A stretch of 22,195 bases of DNA from the NCBI GenBank assembly GCA_002774085.1, contig PEZH01000012.1:1-22195 (forward strand). Direction: 5' to 3'. Made by a program: the position numbers and the translations under genes. The stretch comes from Candidatus Shapirobacteria bacterium CG09_land_8_20_14_0_10_38_17 (GTDB taxonomy: Bacteria; Patescibacteriota; Microgenomatia; 0-14-0-10-38-17). The notes under the pieces are model-generated. The model worked only from the letters and a program-made list of their open reading frames with translations, made no database searches and had not been told where the DNA came from. The stretch's first letter is position 1. Every line of letters begins with the position of its first letter. Shown piece after piece: positions 7,781 to 14,675 of the stretch.

Positions 7781-9389
7781 AAAACATATTTATCAATTTT
7801 TTTCTCACCTTAAGATAAAATCTTTTTACCTTGTTTTCTTCTTGGGCTATTAAAAGTGTCTGCCACCAAAAAAGCCATTCTTTTTTAATTTTTTTTAAGG
7901 CCTCTTTAGCCGGCAAAGATTCCTTTTTAAAACCAGCCTGCTCCCAAACTTTCAAATAAGTAACCAGGGTATAAAAGGCCATTAATAACGACAAGGATAA
8001 TCCGTGAAAGCCGTCTTTCCAACCCCTTAGGGCAAAAAAACGGCGAAAAAACTCTTCTGTCGACCTCAACAAAACATCTTGGCCTTGAAATTGATAACCG
8101 GAAATAATCAGCTGTTGAGCCTCGGCATCGGTATAGCGATTGAGGCGATCAATAAAACCAGCCACAGTTTGGTAATTATAATGAACTAAGGGATTTTTCA
8201 AATAACCAACCCCACCCCGGACATTAATCCGTTCATGGATAAGACTAGTAAATTCACCATATCCCTTAACAAAAAATCTTAACTGATAATCGGGATACCA
8301 GCCGGCATAATTAATAGTTTGACCAAAAATAATGTTTTTTCTGGGTAAAAAATAGCCGTTGTAAGATAAATCTTGACTGACTTCTTGCAATTCTTTAGCT
8401 AATCCGGCCGAAACTACTTCATCGGCGTCAAGAGACAAAATCCAATCCCCCTTAGCCTTACCAATAGCAAAATTTTTTTGTGAAGAATAATCATCAAAAT
8501 CACGATAAAAAATTTTAGCTTTAAATTTTTTCGCCGCTTGATAAACATTACCCTCAACTCTACTATCTAAAACAATGACAATTTCGTCAACCCAATCATT
8601 AACCGAATCAAAAGTTTCGTTGATTTTAGGCTCTTCCGGTCGAGAAATAATGGCGACACTAATTCCCCGAGCCGGCTTTTTGCGCCGCCAAGAAGAACCC
8701 TGAAAATGATAGGAAAAACTATTTAGAACCCTTTTAAATTCAAAGCCAATCTTTTTAGACTTATTAATAAAGGCAATATCATTAGCGGGAGCATCACGAG
8801 TCCCAAATTCACCCTTGGTTGGCCAACCACCTAAAAGTTCAAAATCTCTTTTATGAATTACCAGGGGGACAAAAAAACCATCATCAACCAAACCGGAAAC
8901 CGAAGCCTTTTTAACAAAAGCCAAAAAATCTTTTTCAGCAAATTCTTGAGGATTATGACCAAAGTCTTTTTTGATATTGGTTGGCCAAACCGGAATTAAA
9001 CCCGGCTCAACTAACTGTGAAGTTAAAATTCGCCGCCGTTTTTTAAAATTTTCCAAAGCCTTATCCCAATTAGGAGCAAAATACTGGTCATCGGTGACAA
9101 AACAAAACCAATCTGATTTGGCCAATTTTACCCCCTTATTCCAACTACCATAAGGACCCAAATTATTTTTATTAATAATCGGCCGTATCCTAAACTTTTC
9201 TAAAACTGGTAAAATATCCTTATTCCATCCCCCCTCTTTAAGAGCATCCACGATGACAATCAATTCATTATCCAACCGACTATTTTTCAAGATTGATTTA
9301 ATCGTCAACTTCAACTCTTCGGCCGCATTATAGGTAGGCAAAATAATGGAAAATCCTTTTTGTTTTTTATTCATATTTAAATTTACCAT
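7773..9389 (-). CDS. two-domain GT2-GT2 glycosyltransferase fusion
   Basis: One 538-residue reading frame holds two GT2 catalytic domains. Domain 1 (about 11-235) has FSIILPTYNAAEE (13-25), NNLGPYGSWNKG (75-86) and the metal site VTDDQYFAPNW (98-108). Domain 2 (about 242-530) is WaaE/KdtX-like: ISVAIISR (243-250), DEIVIVLDS (268-276), LSLDADEV (319-326) and YPDYQLRFF, with a basic, Trp-rich tail (WEQAGF, WLFWWQTLL) that probably sits on the membrane. Domain 2 resembles the single-domain gene at 2897-3664. A bifunctional enzyme adding two successive sugars is likely but unproven. The start at 9389 is chosen because GGGAGGG lies about 6 nt upstream; a second ATG at 9374 lacks one. A small hairpin (9399-9413) overlaps this ribosome site. 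Confidence 0.88.
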   Translation of the reverse strand: MVNLNMNKKQKGFSIILPTYNAAEELKLTIKSILKNSRLDNELIVIVDALKEGGWNKDILPVLEKFRIRPIINKNNLGPYGSWNKGVKLAKSDWFCFVTDDQYFAPNWDKALENFKKRRRILTSQLVEPGLIPVWPTNIKKDFGHNPQEFAEKDFLAFVKKASVSGLVDDGFFVPLVIHKRDFELLGGWPTKGEFGTRDAPANDIAFINKSKKIGFEFKRVLNSFSYHFQGSSWRRKKPARGISVAIISRPEEPKINETFDSVNDWVDEIVIVLDSRVEGNVYQAAKKFKAKIFYRDFDDYSSQKNFAIGKAKGDWILSLDADEVVSAGLAKELQEVSQDLSYNGYFLPRKNIIFGQTINYAGWYPDYQLRFFVKGYGEFTSLIHERINVRGGVGYLKNPLVHYNYQTVAGFIDRLNRYTDAEAQQLIISGYQFQGQDVLLRSTEEFFRRFFALRGWKDGFHGLSLSLLMAFYTLVTYLKVWEQAGFKKESLPAKEALKKIKKEWLFWWQTLLIAQEENKVKRFYLKVRKKLINMFYG

Positions 9390-9398
9390 CCTAACCCT

Positions 9399-9413
9399 CC
9401 CTCGTCCCGAGGG
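9399..9413 (-). promoter_or_regulatory. hairpin overlapping ribosome binding site
   Basis: On the minus strand CCCTCG-GGA-CGAGGG forms a perfect 6-bp stem with a 3-nt loop, and its 3' arm runs into the GGGAGGG ribosome site of the 9389 start. It could limit translation initiation, or simply be one more of the repeat palindromes common here. Confidence 0.35.
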
Positions 9414-9489
9414 CTTTACTTCTACACCATAATGGCGTATAGGAAATCCAGGACTCTATCCATTCCCCGTCATTCTGGCTTGATTATGC

Positions 9490-9600
9490 GTCATTCTTGA
9501 CCCCGCCTCATCGGCGGGGGAAGAATCCCGTAGTAGGGAAAAGGTAACCTTACTTCCAAACGGGATCCTTCGCCCGTCGGTTGACGAACCTCAGGATGAC
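9490..9600. repeat. composite GTCATTC-type inverted repeat unit
   Basis: A 111-nt unit fills most of the gap between the flippase and the double GT2. Left half: GTCATTCTTGA, the hairpin CCCCGCC-tcatc-GGCGGGG (9501-9519), then AAGAATCCCGT (9521-9531). Centre: AAGGT-A-ACCTT (9541-9551). Right half, inverted: ACGGGATCCTT (9560-9570) and TCAGGATGAC (9591-9600). The final TCAGGATGAC supplies the last two codons and the TGA stop of the flippase gene. A lone half-unit begins at 9469. Beyond these repeats nothing gene-like is seen in 9390-9590. Confidence 0.75.
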
Positions 9601-11087
9601 ATTTCTTTCCTTTCCTTCCTCGGCAACAAATCCCAAAAAAGCCTAATCTCTTCTCTTATTCTACCTCGTAAAAGCAAAAAAAGATAAAAAATATAAAACG
9701 CCGCTCCTAAAATAATTACTCCCAAAAGGCTGGGAATACCTCTAATATAAGCCTTTGTTGGCCAATAAATAGTTGCCGCCATCAAAAATGAAGCCCAGAA
9801 GGGCAACATTATTGCTCTTTGCAAAGAAAACTCAATTTTTATCTTTTTAAACTCTCGCAAAACCAAAACAACACTAACCACTGCTACTGCCATCCCCGCC
9901 CAAGCAATTCCCGAGTAACCAATTTTAATAATTAAAGGAACCCCAACCGCCCAAGTCAAAGCCGTATAAACTACCATTAAGCGTAAAACAGTTTTTGAGT
10001 AACCTAAGGCATATAAAACATTAGTAGCGGTCGTGGTCATCACCACCGGCAAAGCACCAATCAGAAAAGGATACAAGACCGACAAAGAAGGTAACCATTT
10101 GTCAGACTTAGAAGCATAAACAAAAGTTAAAATTGGCCGCGCCGTTACTAAAAGCCCAAAAACTAAGGGAAAATATAAATAGCTCATCATTTTAATTCCC
10201 TTTTCCATCCATCTGGCTACTTGTTCACGATTATTTTGGATCTTAGAAAAAGTAGGAAAAACCACCCGGTTGACAACATTGGTTATTTCCATTGGTTTGG
10301 AGGCAATTCCCTGAGCCAAATTAACAAAACCCACTGCCGCCGGCCCATAAAAGAAAGCAATAATCGTTGGTGTTAAATTATCTTTTAAAAGCGCCAAGAG
10401 AGAATTAGTTTGATAGGGAATCCCAAAAGAAAGTAGGTGTTTTAAAGACTTTTTGTTAATCCCAAAAATTATCGGCCAAGGAGAAACTACAAAAAGGATT
10501 ATTGCTCCTAAAAAAGTTCTCACTACCAAGGCAATAGTCAAACTCCAAACGCCAAAATGAAAATAAGCTAAAATTACCGCCAAAAGGTTAAAAGAAATTG
10601 TTTCCGCTACATCGGGGATCAATAGTTTGTGATACAAAAGTTCTTTTTCTAAAAGAACTGAAGGAATCGTTTTAAAAGAAGTTAAAATAAGGCAAAAGGC
10701 GGTGACACGCACTAACCAAATTGCCGAATGGGAAAGATGATAGACATTAATTAGCCAAGGCGACAAAACCCAAACTAAAACATTAAGAAGCAAAACTAAA
10801 ATTAATTGAGCAGAAAAAACTGTTGAAAGATCATCCTTTTTTAATTTCTCTTTTTTTTGAATTAATGAAGCCCCCAGGCCAATATCTGATAAAAATCCAA
10901 AAAGGGTAAAAACAACAAAGTTAATTATCCCAAAAATGCCAAATTCACTTTGGGTTAAAAGACGAGCTAAAAAAATCATCCCCAAAGCATCAATCGCTTT
11001 AAGAATAACCCGCCGTGCCGTAAGGGTTAGGGTTCCCCCAATGGCTCTTTTCTTAATTTGGTCGGTATTGTCTTTGTCTTTTCCCAT
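9591..11087 (-). CDS. Wzx-type polysaccharide flippase (MOP superfamily)
   Basis: Predicted inner-membrane flippase that moves a polyprenyl-linked oligosaccharide to the outer face, the step linking the cytoplasmic GT2/GT4 enzymes to the GT-C enzymes. The product (498 residues from ATG 11087) is hydrophobic with roughly 12-14 helices and shows the family features: an N-terminal basic RRVILK then FLARLLTQSEFGIFGI, SDIGLGASLIQKK, and the mid-protein FFYGPAAVGFVNLAQ with RVVFPTFSKIQNNRE, as in Polysacc_synt_3/WzxC proteins. TTG 11102 would add five residues but neither start has a strong Shine-Dalgarno; ATG is preferred. Its last codons and TGA stop come from a repeat (TCATCCTGA on the minus strand), so the native C-terminus may have been altered. 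It stands alone between two repeat-filled gaps. Only flippase in the window. Confidence 0.9.
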   Translation of the reverse strand: MGKDKDNTDQIKKRAIGGTLTLTARRVILKAIDALGMIFLARLLTQSEFGIFGIINFVVFTLFGFLSDIGLGASLIQKKEKLKKDDLSTVFSAQLILVLLLNVLVWVLSPWLINVYHLSHSAIWLVRVTAFCLILTSFKTIPSVLLEKELLYHKLLIPDVAETISFNLLAVILAYFHFGVWSLTIALVVRTFLGAIILFVVSPWPIIFGINKKSLKHLLSFGIPYQTNSLLALLKDNLTPTIIAFFYGPAAVGFVNLAQGIASKPMEITNVVNRVVFPTFSKIQNNREQVARWMEKGIKMMSYLYFPLVFGLLVTARPILTFVYASKSDKWLPSLSVLYPFLIGALPVVMTTTATNVLYALGYSKTVLRLMVVYTALTWAVGVPLIIKIGYSGIAWAGMAVAVVSVVLVLREFKKIKIEFSLQRAIMLPFWASFLMAATIYWPTKAYIRGIPSLLGVIILGAAFYIFYLFLLLRGRIREEIRLFWDLLPRKERKEMSS

Positions 11088-11128
11088 AAACACTTTAATC
11101 AATTTTTAATTGACAATTTTTAAGCCTC

Positions 11129-11154
11129 GTCATTCTGTCCGCCAGCCGGCGGAC
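11129..11154. repeat. GTCATTCTG half-unit with 7-bp hairpin
   Basis: GTCATTCTG is followed by the perfect hairpin GTCCGCC-AGCC-GGCGGAC (11137-11154). It is the apparently uninterrupted counterpart of the repeat at 22062-22120, which carries a 27-nt insertion at the AGCC loop. Confidence 0.7.
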
Positions 11155-11264
11155 TAGTTGAGAATTACTATTTATTAACGAATTAACGAATTTTAAAATT
11201 GTCCCGCCACAGTGGGATCCCGCCATGGGTGGGGAAAATTTAATAAAAATTAAAAATGACAGGT

Positions 11265-11297
11265 TTAGCCTCGCAAGGTGACTCCTTGCGAGGCTAA
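11265..11297. repeat. 33-nt palindrome, family A (intergenic copy)
   Basis: TTAGCCTCGCAAGG - TGACT - CCTTGCGAGGCTAA: a perfect 14-bp stem with a 5-nt loop. A second copy differing at one loop base lies inside the coding region at 13520-13552. On the minus strand this copy lies downstream of the gene ending at 11395 and is followed by a T-rich tract after about 7 nt, so it may also act as a terminator. Confidence 0.9.
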
Positions 11298-11346
11298 CCG
11301 GCGGATTACCAGCCAGCCTCGCCGGCTAGGCGGGAATGACGGCTTG

Positions 11347-11391
11347 TAGCAACTTAACAATATAGCAATGTAACAATCCAACAATATATTG
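11347..11391. repeat. 8-bp tandem array downstream of a stop codon
   Basis: On the minus strand the units TGTTACAT, TGCTATAT, TGTTAAGT, TGCTACAA run head to tail between the stop of the 11395 gene and the GGGAATGAC block. The same unit type and order occurs at 18655-18686. Confidence 0.6.
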
Positions 11392-11394
11392 TTT

Positions 11395-12876
11395 TTATCT
11401 TATCTTACTTTCTATCTTAAATAAGCTATTTTTACCTTCTTCGGATGGCTCATTCACTCCCTGATAAAAAACAGGTAACTGGTAATTCTGACAAAAATAT
11501 CGAGGTCCATCAGCAAAAGAAAGGGCAATAGCCACCTCTTTAGCAGAATTAGATTTAGTATCAATAAAATAAATCCCCTGGCTATTATTACAAATATTTT
11601 CATTTTTAAAAAATTGATAATATTCAGCCGCTATTTTTGAACGGGCCGGAGCCCAATGAAGCTTAGAATCAATATTAACAGCAAAATATGCGTTCAAAAC
11701 AAAAATCCCCACCAAAAATATCGGTAAAACACCACTCCTCCTTAAGATTATTCCGGCAGTTACCAAAAGCAAAGCCAAAAACGCCATATCTAAATAATGA
11801 GAATAGCGATGATAAGGGAAAAAAGAAACCGGTGACAAAGAAACCACAAACCAAGCGCCAAACCAAACCAGAAATAATAGTATCTTTTTTCTATCTTTAT
11901 CAAAAATTATTAGCTTCACTAAAATTAGGCAGAGTAAGGCAACTTCTGCTAAAAATGTGCCTGTGAACAAATATCCCAATATCTTCGTGTCTTTGAGAAA
12001 GCTGGACCAGTCAAAAGCAAAGCCGCGACCGGCATAATTAATAATTGTCTCCGGCGCTCCCAGTAGCCAAACCAAATACCAACGGATAGAGCTAAAAAAA
12101 GTTCTCAGGCTTAACGATAATTGATACTCATTCCCTGGACCTTGGGAAAAAGTTAAATACCGTATTAAACCATAAAAAATAATTATTAATAAAAAACCTA
12201 ACCAGTAAGCCGCCTCTTTTTTAAACCGGTAAAAAATTTCTCTGGCAGTAAATTTTCTTTTTAAAAAAAGAGAAAACAGAAAAAGTAACGCCGGGTAAAC
12301 AACGGCGGTCTCTTTAGAAAGCAAGGCAAAAATAAAGCAGAAATAAACAGCTTTTTTTCTTTTATTAAGATAAAAATAAAAACCTAATAATTGAAAAAAG
12401 GCCGCCAATACCTGCTGAAAAGCGGCTAAGTAATAAAGACTTAAAAAATGAAGCGGCGCTATCAGGTAAGTAGTCGCCAAAACTAGCAACAACCAGCCTC
12501 TGTCTGGGAATAGCTTTTTTAAAATCTTAAAAATTAGGCCAAAATTAGTAAAATGAAAAAGAAATAAAACCAAACGCAAAATATAAGGGGAAAATTGAGG
12601 AAGAAAAAGCTGGCCTAAAAAAAAGTAAATTTGGGTTCCCAGGGGCCGATAGGCAGGAAATCCTTGCTGATGCCAAGGGCTAAAAAACTTTAAAAAATCA
12701 ACCGGATTTTCTATCCGAGAAAGCCGCAAAAAATAAAAATCATCTTGAAAAAAATAATTACCAATTGCTCCCCGATAGATAAAAAAGAATGCCGCCAGGG
12801 CGACAACAATTAAAATATTTTTCCTCCTTACTACTAACATACTATGAAGCATGTTTTTTAGTGATTCCATCATCAT
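11395..12876 (-). CDS. GT-C membrane glycosyltransferase, PMT/TMTC-like
   Basis: Predicted polytopic sugar transferase (493 residues from ATG 12876). After a first helix (near residues 20-36) the first outer loop holds NYFFQDDFYFLRL, whose Asp-Asp is the presumed catalytic/metal site, and AYRPLGTQIYFFLGQLF, the R-P-L element typical of this GT-C branch. Around ten more hydrophobic segments follow (LFHFTNFGLIFKIL, LLSKETAVVYPALL), ending with a soluble domain of about 90 residues. The start is a cluster of TTG-ATG-ATG-ATG (12879-12868) without a visible Shine-Dalgarno, so the exact start is uncertain by a few residues. Flanked by a 116-nt gap upstream and a repeat-filled gap downstream, so possibly its own transcript. 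Donor and acceptor unknown. Confidence 0.82.
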   Translation of the reverse strand: MMMESLKNMLHSMLVVRRKNILIVVALAAFFFIYRGAIGNYFFQDDFYFLRLSRIENPVDFLKFFSPWHQQGFPAYRPLGTQIYFFLGQLFLPQFSPYILRLVLFLFHFTNFGLIFKILKKLFPDRGWLLLVLATTYLIAPLHFLSLYYLAAFQQVLAAFFQLLGFYFYLNKRKKAVYFCFIFALLSKETAVVYPALLFLFSLFLKRKFTAREIFYRFKKEAAYWLGFLLIIIFYGLIRYLTFSQGPGNEYQLSLSLRTFFSSIRWYLVWLLGAPETIINYAGRGFAFDWSSFLKDTKILGYLFTGTFLAEVALLCLILVKLIIFDKDRKKILLFLVWFGAWFVVSLSPVSFFPYHRYSHYLDMAFLALLLVTAGIILRRSGVLPIFLVGIFVLNAYFAVNIDSKLHWAPARSKIAAEYYQFFKNENICNNSQGIYFIDTKSNSAKEVAIALSFADGPRYFCQNYQLPVFYQGVNEPSEEGKNSLFKIESKIR

Positions 12877-12945
12877 CAATAAATGTTAAACAACCGGTCA
12901 TTATTTATCATCTTTGTCTCGCTCCACCAACTGACAAATCAAAAA

Positions 12946-12974
12946 CAATATCTCTGCCCCAACAATAGATATTG
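12946..12974 (-). terminator. possible weak intrinsic terminator
   Basis: On the minus strand CAATATCT and AGATATTG form an 8-bp stem around a 13-nt loop, followed directly by TTTTT, 22 nt past the stop of the 12996 gene. The stem is A+T-rich and an overlapping 13-nt palindrome (12968-12980) competes with it, so efficiency is doubtful. Confidence 0.3.
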
Positions 12975-12995
12975 AATATCGAACGCAAAATAATC

Positions 12996-14675
12996 TTAAT
13001 AAACTAAAAATAAAAACAAAACAAAAACACCCAATAAGCTTAAACCCCAGCTAATTTTCTCCACCGGAGTAGAAACAAAATTCAAAATATGTTCGCCAAC
13101 TTCACCGGTATCAAAAACAATCCTTCCATCAACATCATTCGGCCTTATTTCTAACACTTTATTTTTGTATTTAGCCTGCCAACCGGGAAAATAAAAACGA
13201 TTGGCAATTATCTCTCCGCCAGCCAGCCCTGTACCGTTATGGTGCAGGGCTGGCGCACCAACGCGAAAAATAATCTTAAATGGTGAATTTAAAACAACGT
13301 CAACACTTTGATCTAATCTAAGCTCTATTGCCGAATCTGGTCCAGCCTCTGGTTTTTCCTTTACTCCAACAGGAAAATACTCTTGTATCTTGATAACAGC
13401 CTCTCTTTCTATCTTTTCTTTAGTTAAAAAATATTCGTTAGCATTAGCAATTGTTTTTTGGGGGACAAAATATTTATAATTTAAAAAAATTAGCCCTCCC
13501 GCCGCCCCCAAAAGCAAAATTAGCCTCGCAAGGCGACTCCTTGCGAGGCTAAAAATACCGCCAGCAAAAAAGGAAATTGTTAAGCCAAAAACGCCTAAAA
13601 AACGCCAAGGGAATTGGATTATCGGCAAAACGGGAATATTCTCCCAAAAAAACCGGCAAAACGGAAGAGACAACCCCAACGACACTATCCCCAAAAGGGC
13701 CAAAAGAGAAAACTCTTTTCTCTTTTTTCTCTCCAAAAACCCCAAAACTAACCCCGCCAGTGCCAAGAGGATCTGTAATTTACCAGCCTTAAAAGACATC
13801 CCATCCGCAAGGCCGGGGGCGGAACCACCAAAACCCCAAGGCCAATTCCAAATCTGTTGTAAATAAACAAAATGGTCAGCAAAATTCGTTCTTGTTGCTT
13901 GACCCCAAACATCAATATCCTTTATCCCCAAAACAAGCGGCAACCAATAAAACGAAGACAGCAACAGAGAAAGAAAAGCGCCGCCTATCAGAATCTTCAA
14001 TTTTTCCTTTCCCCCCTTACCTTTCATCACCAAATAAACCAAAACCAGCGGCGATAAACAGGCAAAAATAAGCAAATAAAGATTATGGGCAAGGACAAAG
14101 AAAAAAGAACTAAAAATAAGTCCGGCAATGTCCCTTTTCTGGGGATGCTTACCGGCATTAATAATTTTGAAGAAAAAATAAAACAAGAAGGGCAAGATGT
14201 TAATCGCCAAAAGCTCGGCAAAGGCTCCCCGAACATAAATATCCAACGCCCGGTATGGTAAAAATAAAAAGGCTATCGCTGACAAAATTCCTCCCCAAAA
14301 TCCCCAAAAATTCTTAGCTAAAAAAAACATCCCTAAGCTACCTAAAAAATTACTGTTAAAAATAGCCAGGGTAACTGCCAAACTATAGGAACCAACTATC
14401 TTAAAAATTAACCAAGAAAAAAAAGCAAAAAGAGGGGCGTAATACTTGAAAAGAGGATAACCGAAGCCAAAAGCCATATCCGGCGCCAATCGGGGTGGAA
14501 ACTGACCTAATTTTATCGCTCGATCAAACTGTTGAAGACGCACCAGCCAAGTACTATCATGAGAGGGGAAAAAAATATTCTCACCCAAAACAGGACGCAA
14601 TAAAAAACCATTAAGGGTTAATAAAACTAACACCACTAAAAAATGACTGATTAACTTTTTATTTAACAATTTCAT
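12996..14675 (-). CDS. PF10131-type GT-C-like membrane protein carrying two in-frame palindromes
   Basis: A 559-residue polytopic protein of the family often mislabelled '6-pyruvoyl-tetrahydropterin synthase-related membrane protein' (PF10131). It is not a pterin enzyme; its topology suggests a GT-C-type glycosyltransferase or partner. After the first helix (10-28) comes FFPSHDSTWLVRL (35-47), GQFPPRLAPDMAFGFGYPLF (57-76) and LPYRALDIYVRGAFAELL (139-156), all shared with the paralogue at 20206-21918. About ten to twelve helices and a C-terminal outer domain with NRFYFPGW follow. Two repeat-derived segments lie in frame: residues 375-385 (SLARSRLAR, 13520-13552) in a loop between helices, and 474-485 (PALHHNGTGL, 13222-13254) in the outer domain. 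The ATG follows TAAGG and overlaps the previous gene by 17 nt. Third gene of the set 17309-12996. Confidence 0.85.
   Translation of the reverse strand: MKLLNKKLISHFLVVLVLLTLNGFLLRPVLGENIFFPSHDSTWLVRLQQFDRAIKLGQFPPRLAPDMAFGFGYPLFKYYAPLFAFFSWLIFKIVGSYSLAVTLAIFNSNFLGSLGMFFLAKNFWGFWGGILSAIAFLFLPYRALDIYVRGAFAELLAINILPFLFYFFFKIINAGKHPQKRDIAGLIFSSFFFVLAHNLYLLIFACLSPLVLVYLVMKGKGGKEKLKILIGGAFLSLLLSSFYWLPLVLGIKDIDVWGQATRTNFADHFVYLQQIWNWPWGFGGSAPGLADGMSFKAGKLQILLALAGLVLGFLERKKRKEFSLLALLGIVSLGLSLPFCRFFWENIPVLPIIQFPWRFLGVFGLTISFFAGGIFSLARSRLARLILLLGAAGGLIFLNYKYFVPQKTIANANEYFLTKEKIEREAVIKIQEYFPVGVKEKPEAGPDSAIELRLDQSVDVVLNSPFKIIFRVGAPALHHNGTGLAGGEIIANRFYFPGWQAKYKNKVLEIRPNDVDGRIVFDTGEVGEHILNFVSTPVEKISWGLSLLGVFVLFLFLVY
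13222..13254. repeat. 33-nt palindrome, family B, inside a coding region
   Basis: GCCAGCCCTGTACC - GTTAT - GGTGCAGGGCTGGC: a 14-bp stem with one G-T pair and a 5-nt loop, codons 474-485 of the 12996-14675 gene. On the minus strand its core matches the intergenic copy at 22075-22102 at 27 of 28 positions, so it is a repeat copy, not a chance hairpin. The paralogous protein lacks about nine to eleven residues at this point. Confidence 0.88.
13520..13552. repeat. 33-nt palindrome, family A, inside a coding region
   Basis: TTAGCCTCGCAAGG - CGACT - CCTTGCGAGGCTAA: perfect 14-bp stem, 5-nt loop, identical to 11265-11297 except one loop base. It spans codons 375-385 of the 12996-14675 gene and keeps the frame because it is 33 nt long. 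Confidence 0.92.

Larger units (their letters stand above)
11088..11394. other. repeat-filled intergenic region
   Basis: This 307-nt gap between the flippase start and the stop of the GT-C gene holds no credible gene. From left to right: A+T-rich leader; GTCATTCTG half-unit with hairpin (11129-11154); a 2.4 x 8-bp tandem ATTAACGA (11174-11192); two TCCCGCCA-containing short hairpins (about 11201-11234); a 33-nt palindrome (11265-11297); a CGGCGG..GGGAATGAC block (11299-11341) shared with 18608-18650; and an 8-bp tandem array (11347-11391) reaching almost to the stop codon. No convincing promoter for the flippase was found. Confidence 0.7.

Noticed and set aside
12996..14675. Annotation as a 6-pyruvoyl-tetrahydropterin synthase
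   Set aside because: The PF10131 family name is historical; the protein is a multi-helix membrane protein without the pterin synthase zinc site.
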